Part shown: piece by piece, positions 54,978-64,000 of the stretch
How the letters are laid out: each line of letters starts with the position of its first letter
Numbering within the stretch: position 1 is the first letter of the stretch
Assembly: GCF_000259505.1 (NCBI RefSeq)
Contig: NZ_AJMM01000019.1
Coordinates: 62,001-126,000, forward strand
Source: Streptococcus sp. SK643
Lineage (GTDB): Bacteria; Bacillota; Bacilli; Lactobacillales; Streptococcaceae
Direction: 5' to 3'
DNA: 64,000 nucleotides
Translations under genes and position numbers: made by a program
Notes under the pieces: model-generated
Database searches by the model: none
Seen by the model: the letters and a program-made list of their open reading frames with translations, nothing else
Told to the model about the DNA's origin: nothing

Positions 54978-57269
54978 ATGAACGCATTATTGAATGGAAT
55001 GAATGACCGTCAGGCTGAGGCGGTACAAACGACAGAAGGACCTCTGTTAATCATGGCGGGTGCCGGGTCAGGTAAGACACGAGTGTTGACCCACCGTATT
55101 GCCTATTTGATTGATGAAAAGATGGTCAATCCATGGAATATCTTAGCCATTACCTTTACCAATAAGGCTGCGCGTGAGATGAAGGAGCGTGCCTATGGGC
55201 TCAATCCTGCGACTCAGGACTGTTTGATTGCGACCTTCCACTCCATGTGCGTTCGTATTTTGCGTCGCGATGCGGATCATATTGGCTACAACCGTAATTT
55301 TACTATTGTCGATCCTGGCGAACAACGAACGCTCATGAAACGCATTCTCAAACAGTTGAACTTGGATCCTAAAAAATGGAATGAACGGAGTATCTTAGGG
55401 ACTATTTCTAATGCTAAGAATGATTTGATTGATGACGTGGTTTATGCTGCCCAAGCTGGCGATATGTATACGCAAATCGTGGCTCAGTGCTACACTGCTT
55501 ACCAAAAAGAATTGCGTCAGTCGGAGTCGGTTGACTTTGATGATTTGATCATGTTGACCTTGCGTTTATTTGATCAAAATCCCGATGTCTTGACCTACTA
55601 CCAGCAGAAGTTTCAGTATATTCATGTGGATGAGTATCAAGATACCAACCATGCCCAGTACCAATTAGTCAAACTCTTAGCTTCGCGCTTTAAAAACATC
55701 TGTGTGGTTGGGGATGCGGACCAGTCTATCTACGGCTGGCGTGGTGCTGATATGCAGAATATTTTGGACTTTGAAAAGGATTACCCCCAAGCCAAGGTTG
55801 TTTTGTTGGAGGAGAATTACCGTTCAACTAAAACCATTCTGCAAGCGGCCAACGAGGTCATTAAAAACAATAAAAATCGCCGTCCTAAGAATCTCTGGAC
55901 TCAAAACGCTGATGGGGAGCAAATCGTTTACTATCGTGCTAATGATGAGCTAGATGAGGCTGTGTTTATAGCCAAAACAATTGATGAACTTGGTAGAAAT
56001 CAAAACTTTCTTCACAAAGACTTTGCAGTTCTCTACCGTACCAATGCCCAATCTCGCACCATTGAAGAAGCACTACTTAAGTCCAATATTCCTTATACCA
56101 TGGTTGGAGGAACCAAGTTCTACAGCCGTAAGGAAATCCGCGATATTATCGCTTACCTCAACCTCATTGCCAATTTGAGTGACAATATCAGTTTTGAGCG
56201 TATCATTAATGAACCTAAGCGTGGTATTGGTCCAGGTACTGTTGAGAAAATCCGTGATTTTGCCAATATGCAAGACATGTCCATGCTGGATGCTTCTGCT
56301 AATATCATGTTATCTGGTATCAAGGGTAAAGCAGCCCAGTCTATCTGGGATTTTGCAAATATGATTCTCGATTTGCGAGAACAACTGGATCAATTAAACC
56401 TTACAGATTTGGTTGAAGCAGTTATAGAGAAAACAGGTTATGTTGATATTCTTAAGACCCAAGCAACCTTGGAAAGCAAGGCGCGAATTGAAAATATTGA
56501 AGAGTTCCTTTCTGTTACGAAAAACTTTGATGATAATCCTGATAGTCAAGAAGATGAAACTGGTTTAGATAAGCTCAGCCGTTTCCTAAATGACTTGGCT
56601 TTGATAGCGGATACAGATTCTGGTAGTCAAGAAACATCAGAAGTGACTTTGATGACCTTGCATGCGGCCAAGGGGCTTGAGTTTCCAGTTGTCTTTCTGA
56701 TTGGGATGGAGGAAAATGTTTTTCCACTGAGCCGAGCAGCTGAAGACCCTGATGAACTAGAAGAAGAACGTCGTTTGGCCTATGTTGGCATCACGCGTGC
56801 AGAGAAAATTCTTTATCTGACAAATGCCAACTCCCGTTTACTTTTTGGTCGTACTAGCTACAATCGCCCTACACGTTTTATTAATGAAATTAGCTCTGAC
56901 TTGCTTGAATACCAAGGTTTAGCTAAACCAGCCAACACTAGCTTTAAGGCATCTTACAGCAGTGGTGGCGTAGCTTTTGGTCAAGGCATGAGCTTATCCC
57001 AGGCACTTCAGGATCGTAAACGAAATGCCTCACCAAGAACTATCCAATCAAGCGGTTTGCCTTTTGGACAATTTACTAGTGGAAATCAATCAAAATCCAA
57101 TGAAACTAGTTGGTCTATTGGAGACATTGCCATCCATAAGAAATGGGGAGAGGGGACAGTTCTTGAAGTTTCTGGTAACGGTGCGACACAGGAATTGAAA
57201 ATCAATTTTCCTGAAGTGGGTCTTAAAAAATTACTTGCCAGTGTAGCTCCAATTGAGAAAAAAATCTAA
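54978..57269 (+). CDS. pcrA: ATP-dependent DNA helicase PcrA
   Basis: 763-residue UvrD/PcrA superfamily 1A helicase for repair and plasmid replication. Walker A AGAGSGKT, motif II HVDEYQDTN, motif III GDADQSIYGWRGA, motif VI VGITRAEK and a C-terminal Tudor-like RNA-polymerase-binding tail (about 710-760, GDIAIHKKWGEG). AGGAAGAG ribosome site. Confidence 0.95.
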   Translation: MNALLNGMNDRQAEAVQTTEGPLLIMAGAGSGKTRVLTHRIAYLIDEKMVNPWNILAITFTNKAAREMKERAYGLNPATQDCLIATFHSMCVRILRRDADHIGYNRNFTIVDPGEQRTLMKRILKQLNLDPKKWNERSILGTISNAKNDLIDDVVYAAQAGDMYTQIVAQCYTAYQKELRQSESVDFDDLIMLTLRLFDQNPDVLTYYQQKFQYIHVDEYQDTNHAQYQLVKLLASRFKNICVVGDADQSIYGWRGADMQNILDFEKDYPQAKVVLLEENYRSTKTILQAANEVIKNNKNRRPKNLWTQNADGEQIVYYRANDELDEAVFIAKTIDELGRNQNFLHKDFAVLYRTNAQSRTIEEALLKSNIPYTMVGGTKFYSRKEIRDIIAYLNLIANLSDNISFERIINEPKRGIGPGTVEKIRDFANMQDMSMLDASANIMLSGIKGKAAQSIWDFANMILDLREQLDQLNLTDLVEAVIEKTGYVDILKTQATLESKARIENIEEFLSVTKNFDDNPDSQEDETGLDKLSRFLNDLALIADTDSGSQETSEVTLMTLHAAKGLEFPVVFLIGMEENVFPLSRAAEDPDELEEERRLAYVGITRAEKILYLTNANSRLLFGRTSYNRPTRFINEISSDLLEYQGLAKPANTSFKASYSSGGVAFGQGMSLSQALQDRKRNASPRTIQSSGLPFGQFTSGNQSKSNETSWSIGDIAIHKKWGEGTVLEVSGNGATQELKINFPEVGLKKLLASVAPIEKKI

Positions 57270-57283
57270 TTTTCAATCCTTCT

Positions 57284-57291
57284 CACGAATA
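57284..57291 (+). promoter_or_regulatory. Variant cin-box before radC
   Basis: CACGAATA differs from the SigX consensus TACGAATA only at the first base, 20 bases before the radC ATG and preceded by a pyrimidine-rich stretch. radC is a known late competence gene in pneumococcus. Confidence 0.65.
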
Positions 57292-57311
57292 ATAAACTGA
57301 GGAGGATTTTT

Positions 57312-57992
57312 ATGTACAGTATTTCATTTCAAGAAGATTCACTATTACCAAGGGAAAGGCTAGTTAAGGAAGGTGTTGAATCACTCAGCAACCAAGAATT
57401 ATTAGCTATTTTACTTAGAACCGGGACACGTCAAGTAAGTGTATTTGAAATTGCCCAAAAAGTCTTAAATAGTATCAGTTCCTTAACTGATCTAAAAAAA
57501 ATGACCCTGCAAGAATTGCAAGGATTGTCAGGAATTGGACGAATAAAGGCTATTGAATTGCAAGCTATGATAGAATTAGGACATCGTATCCATAAAAAAG
57601 AAACACTAGAGATGGAATCTATTCTTAGTAGCCAAAAACTTGCTAAAAAAATGCAACAGGAACTGGGAGATAAAAAACAAGAGCACCTAGTGGCGCTCTA
57701 TCTCAATACTCAAAATCAAATTATTCATCAACAGACGATTTTTATAGGTTCAGCGACTCGTAGTCTGGCAGAACCTAGAGAGATTCTACATTATGCAATC
57801 AAGCACATGGCGACATCTGTCATATTGGTACATAATCATCCTTCAGGAGCTGTAGCTCCAAGTCGCAATGATGATCATGTAACCAAACTAGTCAAGGAAG
57901 CCTGTGAGCTCATGGGGCTTGTTCTTTTAGATCATCTAATTGTATCTCATTCTGATTACTTTAGTTACCGTGAAAAGACAGATTTAATTTAA
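57312..57992 (+). CDS. radC: RadC-family JAB-domain protein (late competence)
   Basis: 226 residues: N-terminal helix-hairpin-helix ([15 protein letters not shown]) and a JAB1/MPN+ metalloprotease-like domain with [16 protein letters not shown]. Despite the name, loss in pneumococcus does not sensitise to DNA damage; the role is unresolved. GAGGAG ribosome site. Stop interlocks with that of the convergent amidotransferase (TTAA). Confidence 0.92.
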   Translation: MYSISFQEDSLLPRERLVKEGVESLSNQELLAILLRTGTRQVSVFEIAQKVLNSISSLTDLKKMTLQELQGLSGIGRIKAIELQAMIELGHRIHKKETLEMESILSSQKLAKKMQQELGDKKQEHLVALYLNTQNQIIHQQTIFIGSATRSLAEPREILHYAIKHMATSVILVHNHPSGAVAPSRNDDHVTKLVKEACELMGLVLLDHLIVSHSDYFSYREKTDLI

Positions 57993-58678
57993 AGTTCATT
58001 TACGACATAGTCAAAGAGGTTTTTATCTTTGGGACGATTTTCAAATAGAAATTCTGGGTGCCATTGGACACCGAGAAAGGCAACATCATCCGTACTCATG
58101 ACAGCTTCAATGATACCATCTTTAGGATCATGAGCCGCAATCTTTAAATTTGGTGCTAAATCCTTGATGCTCTGGTGGTGGAAGGAGTTGATATGGGAAA
58201 TTTCTCCATAGATTTCTCGAAGAACTGTATCAGGTTCTGTCACCAAGCGTTGAGTTGTGTACTCAGCCGAACAATCTTGCCAGTGGTCTTCTATATCTTG
58301 ATACAGAGTTCCACCCATGGCAACGTTAAAGAGTTGAGTACCACGACAGACAGAGAAAATGGGCTTTTTCTGTTTAATAGCTTCCTTGATGAGGGCTAGT
58401 TCGAAGATATCTCTTTGAAGGTGGTAGTCATTGCTATCAATGGTTTTCGGTTCGCCATAGAATTTTGGATCGACATTTTGCCCACCTGTCAAGATGAGCT
58501 TGTCAATCAAACTAATATAGTGGATAGCCATTTCTTGATCACCAATCGGTAGGATGATGGGAATCCCTCCAGCGTCTTTAACTCCTTCAACAAAGCCTTT
58601 TGCTGCGTAGCTCATCATGATGTCATCATCTGGATGAGTTTTTTCGTTTCCTGTAATCCCAATAACTGGTTTTTTCAT
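57989..58678 (-). CDS. Class I glutamine amidotransferase (PuuD-like)
   Basis: 229 residues of the peptidase C26 family, related to gamma-glutamyl-gamma-aminobutyrate hydrolase. Nucleophile elbow [15 protein letters not shown] and the GVQWHPEF His/Glu are present. No putrescine-pathway genes are adjacent, so the substrate is open. 17 bases downstream of rex, likely same operon. Confidence 0.87.
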   Translation of the reverse strand: MKKPVIGITGNEKTHPDDDIMMSYAAKGFVEGVKDAGGIPIILPIGDQEMAIHYISLIDKLILTGGQNVDPKFYGEPKTIDSNDYHLQRDIFELALIKEAIKQKKPIFSVCRGTQLFNVAMGGTLYQDIEDHWQDCSAEYTTQRLVTEPDTVLREIYGEISHINSFHHQSIKDLAPNLKIAAHDPKDGIIEAVMSTDDVAFLGVQWHPEFLFENRPKDKNLFDYVVNEL

Positions 58679-58695
58679 AAAATGATGTTCGCTTT

Positions 58696-59337
58696 CTAAT
58701 CCTCTTTTCGCATGAAATAGAGGAGAGTTTGGAGTTCACTTGTCAAATCGACATATTGAACGACCACGTCTTTGGGTAAATGCAGATGGACTGGCGAAAA
58801 ACTGAGAATTCCTTTCACGCCAGCATCCACCAAGAGATTAGCGACCTCTTGTGACTTGACGCTGGGAACGGTCAGGATAGCAGTCTTGACATCAGCATCC
58901 TTGATTGTTTCCTTGATTTGAGAAATTCCGTAAATGGGAATCCCGTCAGGAGTTTGGGTACCGACTTCAGGATGGTCATCTAGGTCAAAGGCCATGATAA
59001 TCTTCATCTTGTTACGCTCGTGGAAGCGGTAGTGGAGAAGGGCATGGCCCATATTACCGATTCCAACCAACATGACATTGGTAATGGAATTATCATTTAA
59101 TAAATCAGCAAAAAAGTTCATTAGTTTTTTGACATCATAACCAAAACCGCGTCGTCCTAGTTCTCCAAAATAGGAAAAATCACGACGAACGGTTGCAGAA
59201 TCAATACCAATAGCTTCTGCAATTTGTTTGGAATTTGCACGTTCAATTTTTTCTGCATGAAATCTCTTAAAAATTCTATAGTAGAGAGAGAGTCTTTTTG
59301 CTGTTGCTTTTGGAATAGCAGACTGTTTATCTTTCAC
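58696..59337 (-). CDS. rex: Redox-sensing repressor Rex
   Basis: 213 residues from GTG 59337 (AAAGG upstream); an upstream in-frame extension is hydrophobic and unlike Rex. N-terminal winged helix ([35 protein letters not shown]), then a Rossmann domain [11 protein letters not shown] that senses NADH/NAD+. Represses fermentation and overflow genes when NAD+ is high. A Rex-like site overlaps its own -35. Confidence 0.94.
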   Translation of the reverse strand: MKDKQSAIPKATAKRLSLYYRIFKRFHAEKIERANSKQIAEAIGIDSATVRRDFSYFGELGRRGFGYDVKKLMNFFADLLNDNSITNVMLVGIGNMGHALLHYRFHERNKMKIIMAFDLDDHPEVGTQTPDGIPIYGISQIKETIKDADVKTAILTVPSVKSQEVANLLVDAGVKGILSFSPVHLHLPKDVVVQYVDLTSELQTLLYFMRKED

Positions 59338-59364
59338 AAAATCACAACCTTTCTTTTCTTCTAT

Positions 59365-59394
59365 TTTATAGAAAGATTGTGAAAAAATCAACAA
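59365..59394 (-). promoter_or_regulatory. rex promoter with overlapping Rex-like operator
   Basis: Minus strand: -35 TTGTTG (59394-59389), 18-bp spacer, -10 TATAAA (59370-59365). The plus-strand sequence TTGTGA-N5-ATCAACAA (59377-59394) is one mismatch per arm from the Rex site TTGTGAA-N4-TTCACAA, placing it over the -35. Autoregulation inferred. Confidence 0.5.
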
Positions 59395-59419
59395 AAATGA
59401 GAAAAAACTAAGAAAATTC

Positions 59420-59635
59420 TTAGTTTTGATGTAAAAAATCTGCATTTGATAGAAAACGGTAGAGGTCTCCGACTAGGCCCTGATAAACTTTCTGACCTTT
59501 AAAATTCAGAGAAATCACATAAAGTGTATCTGGTAGGGTTACACATCCTGACAAAGCCAGCATGAGAGACTCATGATCTTCATATTTGAGTGTACGCTCT
59601 ACCTGGTAGCTATCCTTATAGATCAGTTCAAACAT
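59420..59635 (-). CDS. DUF4649-like small protein
   Basis: 71 residues from ATG 59635, beginning [20 protein letters not shown]. Compact alpha/beta composition, no membrane segment; resembles a short streptococcal family (DUF4649). Its ATG follows the DUF1831 stop by a few bases and its 3' end precedes rex by under 100 bases. Weak ribosome site. Confidence 0.7.
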   Translation of the reverse strand: MFELIYKDSYQVERTLKYEDHESLMLALSGCVTLPDTLYVISLNFKGQKVYQGLVGDLYRFLSNADFLHQN

Positions 59636-59642
59636 CTTAGCT

Positions 59643-59990
59643 CTATCTTTCTGATTTTGTAAAGACACCACGTTCTACTAAACTATCCATTAGGAAATAA
59701 AATTTTTCCTGATGAATGTGGTGGTCTTCTGATTTGAAAATATCAACTAGACGTAGCCCAAACTTGTCAGTGATGTTGATTTTCGCACCTGTTAGTTCTT
59801 TGTTAATGATAATTTTAAGTTGGAAACCTTCTCCACTATTTGGAACTTTTTCAAGAAGGCGAGTGAGTTCATAGTTACCAACTTTTGTTTCAAAGAAGGT
59901 ATTATCTTTGAGTGTGAATTTTTTTACTGATGGACTAATCGTGTAGTCGTAACGACAATTTTTTAACTGAATAGTTTTTTCAAATGCCAT
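59643..59990 (-). CDS. DUF1831-family protein
   Basis: 115 residues: MAFEKTIQLKNCRYDYTISPSVKKFTLKDNTFF then GEGFQLKIIINKE. Found next to cysteine desulfurase genes across lactobacilli and streptococci, and it lies four bases after this one, suggesting a link to sulfur transfer. Function unproven. Confidence 0.8.
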   Translation of the reverse strand: MAFEKTIQLKNCRYDYTISPSVKKFTLKDNTFFETKVGNYELTRLLEKVPNSGEGFQLKIIINKELTGAKINITDKFGLRLVDIFKSEDHHIHQEKFYFLMDSLVERGVFTKSER

Positions 59991-59994
59991 GTTG

Positions 59995-61110
59995 TTAACC
60001 TCCGATAATTTCTTTTAAGGATTGTGCTAAGATTTGCATTTCTTCAAGGGTGTTTTGTGGTGAAAGACTGATGCGAACGGATTCCTTCAAACGATCTGAA
60101 TTTTTGCCGTACATAGCTTCCAGAACATGGCTGGTTTGGACAATACCTGCTGTACAAGCTGATCCAGTAGAAATAGAAATTCCTGCTAAATCTAACCGTA
60201 ATAGTAAAAGATCATGCTTTTGGCCAGGAAAGCCAATGTTGAGGACATAGGGGAGATGGTTGTTCCCTTTATTGAGGTAGTAATTGGTACCGTTCATCTC
60301 AGAGAGAAAAGAGTCTAGTAGTTCTTGTACAAAGCCAATGTTTTCTGTATGCTTTTCTAAGTCTTCTTTTAAGGCTGCAACCATCCCTACTATGGCTGGC
60401 AAATTTTCTGTTCCTGCACGTTTTTTCTGTTCTTGATCCCCACCGTGAAGATAGGAGTCAAAGTCCAATGTGGAGGCATAAAGAAAACCAATTCCTTTAG
60501 GTCCATGAAATTTATGGGCTGATGCAGTTAGAAAATCAATCCCTAACTCTTCAGGATGAATTAGAAGTTTTCCGATAGCCTGAACCGCATCTACGTGATA
60601 GGCTGCAGGATGTTCTTTCAGGATTTGACCAATTTCAGCGATAGGAAGTAAGTTTCCAGTTTCATTATTAGCAAACATGGTAGATACTAAAATTGTATCT
60701 TCACGCAAAGCATCTTGGATTTGTTTGGCAGTGATGACTTGATTGATAGGTTGGATAATGGTTACTTCAAACCCAAATTTCTCTACCAAGTAATCGATGG
60801 TCTCCAAAACCGCGTGATGTTCGATAGCTGTAGTGATGATGTGTTTTCCCCGTTCTTGTTGGCGAAGGCAATAGCCGATAATAGCAGCATTATTACCTTC
60901 AGTTCCTCCAGAAGTGAAAAAAACATGCTGGGGTTTGGTACCTAATAGTTGAGCTAAATCTTGACGAGCCTGACGCAATAATTTATTTGCCTGACGACCA
61001 TGACAGTGAATACTAGAGGGGTTGCCATAAGTCTCTTGCATGACCTCCGTCATAGCTTTGATAGCAACTGCTGACATGGGAGTCGTTGCAGCATTGTCCA
61101 AATAAATCAA
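59995..61110 (-). CDS. Cysteine desulfurase (NifS/IscS-like)
   Basis: 371-residue PLP enzyme that moves sulfur from cysteine to acceptors such as ThiI. PLP lysine in TASAHKFHGPKGIGF, pyridoxal-contact YLDNAATTPM at the N-terminus, and the sulfur-carrying cysteine in ISTGSACTAG. Distinct from the SufS type. Starts 9 bases after prs and precedes DUF1831. Confidence 0.92.
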   Translation of the reverse strand: MIYLDNAATTPMSAVAIKAMTEVMQETYGNPSSIHCHGRQANKLLRQARQDLAQLLGTKPQHVFFTSGGTEGNNAAIIGYCLRQQERGKHIITTAIEHHAVLETIDYLVEKFGFEVTIIQPINQVITAKQIQDALREDTILVSTMFANNETGNLLPIAEIGQILKEHPAAYHVDAVQAIGKLLIHPEELGIDFLTASAHKFHGPKGIGFLYASTLDFDSYLHGGDQEQKKRAGTENLPAIVGMVAALKEDLEKHTENIGFVQELLDSFLSEMNGTNYYLNKGNNHLPYVLNIGFPGQKHDLLLLRLDLAGISISTGSACTAGIVQTSHVLEAMYGKNSDRLKESVRISLSPQNTLEEMQILAQSLKEIIGG

Positions 61111-61119
61111 AAAATCACC

Positions 61120-62079
61120 TTATTTCTTTTTGTTGTAGGCAAAGAGTGGGCTGACTGGTTTTCTTTCGTGGATACGGACGATAGCATCACCAATTAACTC
61201 ACTAGCAGTGATGTAGCATACATTTTTAGGTGTTTTTTCTTTTGTTGCTACTGAATCGGTAACAAGAATTTCTTTAATCTTAGTTTTATCAAGAAGTTCA
61301 GCAGCACCTTCAACGAAGAGACCATGACTAGAAACAGCATAAATTTCTGTAGCCCCTTCATGTTCTACGATTTTAGCTGCTTCAGAGAAGGTACGTCCTG
61401 TATTTAAAATGTCATCAATCAAGATGGCTTTTTTACCTTCAACATCACCGATAATATAGCCTTCGTTACGAGTTGCATCGTCTTGAGGGTAGTCGATAAT
61501 AGCGATTGGAGCATCTAAGTATTCAGCCAAACTACGAGCACGTTTAACACCAGAATTTTTAGGGCTAACGACAACAACATCTGAACCTCTTAATCCTTTA
61601 TCACAGTAGTGTTTAGCAAAGAGAGGAACAGTGTAAAGATTATCTACAGGAATATCAAAGAAACCTTGGACTTGAACTGCGTGTAAGTCGAGGGTAAGGA
61701 CACGATCTACACCAGCTTTAACCAGCATGTTAGCAACTAGTTTTGCTGTTAATGGTTCTCTAGATGATGCAATTCTATCTTGGCGTGCATAACCAAAATA
61801 TGGAAGGACAACGTTGATGCTGTGGGCACTTGCTCGAACACAAGCATCTACCATGATTAACAATTCCATAAGGTGGTTGTTAACAGGGAAACTAGTTGAT
61901 TGGATGATGTAGACATCGTAACCTCGGACACTTTCTTCGATATTTACTTGGATTTCTCCGTCAGAAAACTGACGAGATGATAGTTTACCAAGAGGGACAC
62001 CTACTGAGTCCGCAATTTTTTGTGCTATCTCTTGGTTAGAGTTAAGTGCGAAAAGTTTCATGTTTTTTTTATCTGACAT
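61120..62079 (-). CDS. prs: Ribose-phosphate pyrophosphokinase
   Basis: Makes PRPP from ribose-5-phosphate and ATP for purine, pyrimidine, NAD, His and Trp synthesis. 319 residues with [32 protein letters not shown] (flag region) and PRPP loop [17 protein letters not shown] ribosome site. The leader carries an 8-bp stem (62105-62146). Followed by the cysteine desulfurase, a common streptococcal operon. Confidence 0.95.
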   Translation of the reverse strand: MSDKKNMKLFALNSNQEIAQKIADSVGVPLGKLSSRQFSDGEIQVNIEESVRGYDVYIIQSTSFPVNNHLMELLIMVDACVRASAHSINVVLPYFGYARQDRIASSREPLTAKLVANMLVKAGVDRVLTLDLHAVQVQGFFDIPVDNLYTVPLFAKHYCDKGLRGSDVVVVSPKNSGVKRARSLAEYLDAPIAIIDYPQDDATRNEGYIIGDVEGKKAILIDDILNTGRTFSEAAKIVEHEGATEIYAVSSHGLFVEGAAELLDKTKIKEILVTDSVATKEKTPKNVCYITASELIGDAIVRIHERKPVSPLFAYNKKK

Positions 62080-62104
62080 TTTAGACCATCCTCTGTAAAC
62101 TTTG

Positions 62105-62170
62105 CGAATCCTTGTTTTTTGCCTTGCAGTTAAGACATAGGATTCGAGTATTCTTATCTTTTCTATTTTA
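62105..62170 (-). other. prs 5' leader: -10 and stem-loop
   Basis: Minus strand: TAAAAT -10 (62170-62165), then in the mRNA a perfect 8-bp stem CGAATCCT (62146-62139) / AGGATTCG (62112-62105) with a 26-nt loop, followed by the ribosome site. No T run follows the stem, so it is not an ordinary terminator. Known PRPP/purine riboswitch patterns were not recognised. Confidence 0.4.
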
Positions 62171-62189
62171 CCAAAAAAAAGAGATTATT

Positions 62190-62759
62190 TCAGCAATTTT
62201 TCATGCTTTTGACAAACCGAACTAATTTTGAAGGTGCCTTTTGGTAAGTGATTTGATTTTCTTCTAAAAATTTTTGAAAATCTATTTTTCCTACTTCATG
62301 ATTTGTTACTTCGAGTTCTAATTCGTAATCTGTGATATCAAAGTATTGACTCTTATCTAGAGCCATTAAGCCGATTGGGGTTTCCATTTCGTAGCGAAGG
62401 GTCATTAAGCACCCAAGTACCTTCCATTGGCTACTTTTAATGCCATGTTTAGCCAGTTCATCAACTACAAGACCTTGTGGAAGTTCTGCCTTATTCAGAT
62501 AGTTCTCTGCATCTTTTAGATTCAACTTTTGATTAAATTCCATATTACCAACACTTTGAGGGACTTTTAGAGTCAATTCTGCCCAGTCATCAAAGGTACG
62601 AATGCGCATGGCAACCTTCTTTTCTCGAAGTTGAAAATCTGGTGTGTCGATGTAGTAATTTTTTTGAAGGACAGGGGTGACGTTCGTAAACTGTTTTAAA
62701 AGACGAGAATAGTCATCTATTTTCAATAGTGTTTTCAGTTCAATTTCTAAATGTTTCAT
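62190..62759 (-). CDS. CYTH-domain phosphatase-like protein
   Basis: 189 residues. N-terminal EIELKTLL gives the ExExK motif of the CYTH (triphosphate tunnel metalloenzyme) fold, with further charged strands (RIRTFDDWAELTLKVP, YEMETP). Bacterial members hydrolyse triphosphates or inorganic tripolyphosphate. Divergent from relQ; in streptococci the two genes are regular neighbours. Confidence 0.88.
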   Translation of the reverse strand: MKHLEIELKTLLKIDDYSRLLKQFTNVTPVLQKNYYIDTPDFQLREKKVAMRIRTFDDWAELTLKVPQSVGNMEFNQKLNLKDAENYLNKAELPQGLVVDELAKHGIKSSQWKVLGCLMTLRYEMETPIGLMALDKSQYFDITDYELELEVTNHEVGKIDFQKFLEENQITYQKAPSKLVRFVKSMKNC

Positions 62760-62795
62760 TTTTCTTACCTTTTTTTTATCATTGAAAGCGATTTA

Positions 62796-62804
62796 TGATA
62801 TAAT
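62796..62804 (+). promoter_or_regulatory. relQ promoter
   Basis: TGA-TATAAT (hexamer 62799-62804) with TTATCA at 62776-62781 as a possible -35 (17 bp). Confidence 0.65.
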
Positions 62805-62865
62805 AGCAGTGTATTTATTGTATATGAATCTGGAGAAAAAATCAAAGATATTTTTAAAGGATAAT

Positions 62866-62889
62866 ATGAAAATAAGGGAGAATATATGA
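62866..62889 (+). CDS. Seven-codon upstream ORF overlapping relQ start
   Basis: ATG at 62866 with AAAGG (62856-62860) encodes MKIRENI, and its TGA stop shares bases with the relQ ATG (ATGA, 62886-62889). The arrangement could couple translation or let the relQ ribosome site (GGGAG, inside this ORF) be cleared by a ribosome. May be chance. Confidence 0.3.
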   Translation: MKIRENI

Positions 62890-63557
62890 CCATAGAATGG
62901 GAAGAATTTTTAGATCCTTACATTCAAGCTGTTGGTGAGTTAAAGATTAAACTTCGAGGTATTCGTAAGCAATATCGCAAGCAAAATAAGCATTCTCCGA
63001 TTGAGTTTGTTACAGGTAGAGTCAAACCTATTGAGAGTATCAAGGAAAAAATGGCTCGTCGTGGAATTACCTATACGACTTTGGAACATGATTTGCAAGA
63101 CATCGCTGGCTTACGAGTGATGGTGCAATTTGTTGATGACGTCCAAGAAGTAGTAGCTATTTTACGTAAGCGTCAGGACATGCGTATTGTGCAGGAGAGA
63201 GATTATATCAATCATAGAAAGGCTTCCGGATATCGTTCTTATCACGTTGTAGTAGAATACACTGTTGATACGATTAGTGGTGCCAAAACCATTTTAGCAG
63301 AAATTCAAATTCGTACTTTGGCAATGAATTTCTGGGCAACGATAGAACATTCTCTCAACTACAAATACCAAGGGGATTTCCCAGAGGAAATAAAGAAGCG
63401 ACTAGAAATAACTGCTAAGATTGCCCATCAATTGGATGAAGAAATGGGGAAAATTCGTGATGATATCCAGGAAGCGCAAGCTCTTTTTGATCCTCTGAGT
63501 AGAAAATTGAATGATGGTGTAGGAAATAGTGACGATACAGATGAAGAATACAGGTAA
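62886..63557 (+). CDS. relQ: Small alarmone synthetase RelQ
   Basis: 223 residues with only the (p)ppGpp synthetase domain: [31 protein letters not shown] and [22 protein letters not shown]; no hydrolase or TGS domain. Produces alarmone for stress adaptation. AGGGAG ribosome site. Overlaps nadK by 17 bases, the conserved Gram-positive relQ-ppnK arrangement. Confidence 0.93.
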   Translation: MTIEWEEFLDPYIQAVGELKIKLRGIRKQYRKQNKHSPIEFVTGRVKPIESIKEKMARRGITYTTLEHDLQDIAGLRVMVQFVDDVQEVVAILRKRQDMRIVQERDYINHRKASGYRSYHVVVEYTVDTISGAKTILAEIQIRTLAMNFWATIEHSLNYKYQGDFPEEIKKRLEITAKIAHQLDEEMGKIRDDIQEAQALFDPLSRKLNDGVGNSDDTDEEYR

Positions 63558-64000
63558 ACGAATTGATCTAATTGCAAATAGAAAACCGCAAAGTCAAAGG
63601 GTTTTGTATGAATTGAGAGATCGTTTGAAGAGGCATCAGTTTATACTTAATGATACCAATCCCGATATTGTTATCTCGATTGGAGGAGATGGTATGCTCT
63701 TATCAGCCTTTCATAAGTATGAAGACCAGCTGGATAAGGTCCGTTTTATAGGAGTACATACTGGGCATCTAGGCTTTTATACGGATTATCGTGATTTTGA
63801 GTTGGATCAGTTGGTGACTAATTTACAACTTGATACGGGAGCTAGGATATCTTATCCTGTTTTAAACGTCAAGATCTTTCTGGAAAATGGAGAGGTCAAG
63901 ATTCTCAGAGCCCTCAATGAAGCTAGTATCCGTCGGTCAGATAGAACAATGGTAGCAGATATATTCATAAATGGAGTTCACTTTGAACGTTTTCGAGGAG
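63541..64000 (+). CDS. nadK: NAD kinase, 5' part
   Basis: 153 codons visible, running off the window end. ATG 63541 lies inside rel[14 protein letters not shown] carries the catalytic GGDG, followed by [12 protein letters not shown] and ALNEASIRR. Phosphorylates NAD to NADP. Family members are about 270 residues, so about 120 are missing beyond the window. Confidence 0.93.
   Translation, partial: MKNTGKRIDLIANRKPQSQRVLYELRDRLKRHQFILNDTNPDIVISIGGDGMLLSAFHKYEDQLDKVRFIGVHTGHLGFYTDYRDFELDQLVTNLQLDTGARISYPVLNVKIFLENGEVKILRALNEASIRRSDRTMVADIFINGVHFERFRG

Noticed and set aside
59338-59445. Hydrophobic N-terminal extension of rex
   Set aside because: Covers the promoter and Rex-like site; Rex proteins begin at the GTG chosen.
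1-64000. CRISPR arrays, insertion sequences, prophage genes, BOX/RUP repeats
   Set aside because: No regularly spaced repeats, transposase or phage structural genes, and no BOX or RUP motifs were recognised by eye.

Overview
The window reads as core chromosome of a mitis-group Streptococcus (S. mitis / S. oralis / S. pneumoniae relatives). The evidence is low GC, extended -10 (TGnTATAAT) promoters, a complete tarIJ-licABC choline/teichoic-acid locus running into dprA and topA, and competence cin-boxes. The CodY, CiaR, NiaR and Rex-type sites also look streptococcal. The species cannot be fixed from the sequence alone.

Layout. 1-860: a decayed iron-uptake (efe) locus, with efeO interrupted by two in-frame stops and efeB reduced to its twin-arginine leader. 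950-8540: tarI-tarJ-licA-licB-licC with two promoters, one carrying a CiaR box, then competence-induced dprA and topA. 8600-10400: DUF454, cutC and a YjbR-like gene. 10440-16430: the leucine operon (CodY box, promoter, Leu-codon leader peptide with attenuator, leuA, leuB, a DUF1294 gene, leuC, leuD) and a YciO-type gene. 16470-17570: guaC behind a structured leader. 17630: tRNA-Arg(CCG). 17850-22150: rnc-smc. 22250-25110: ribF, facing a two-gene permease pair led by a 43-residue ORF. 25250-29490: one 1393-residue AT-rich gene that looks like an antiviral STAND/NACHT-type ATPase with an N-terminal nuclease domain; this is the clearest accessory insertion. 29590-32810: tex, sprT-like, PspC-like and a small membrane protein. 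32860-35880: a Bce-type antimicrobial-peptide ABC module with a BceR-like operator and a 36-residue ORF. 35880-41340: VIT-family transporter, two Cof phosphatases, ftsY, zwf. 41340-49510: glutamine-type ABC transporter with two fused binding domains, CPBP protease, uvrB, two unknown membrane proteins, NUDIX. 49500-52935: niaX-niaR and coaB-coaC-panT. 53080-57990: fhs, pcrA, competence-linked radC. 57990-64000: amidotransferase, rex, two small DUF genes, cysteine desulfurase, prs, CYTH protein, relQ and the start of nadK.

How genes work together. TarI/TarJ make CDP-ribitol, and LicB/LicA/LicC import and activate choline, so the operon supplies both precursors for choline-decorated teichoic acids. 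LeuABCD is under two apparent layers of leucine sensing (CodY and ribosome-mediated attenuation). coaB, coaC and panT form a coenzyme A supply unit, and niaX/niaR a self-regulated niacin unit. relQ overlaps nadK and lies divergent from the CYTH-prs operon, a nucleotide-metabolism cluster.

Most noteworthy: the nuclease-STAND protein at 25304 with a palindrome over its promoter; three genes (ribF, tex, coaB) whose -10 hexamer ends exactly 6 nt before ATG, implying leaderless mRNAs; the guaC leader; the leu attenuator; and the TTACA-N4-TGTAA operator before the Bce-type transporter.
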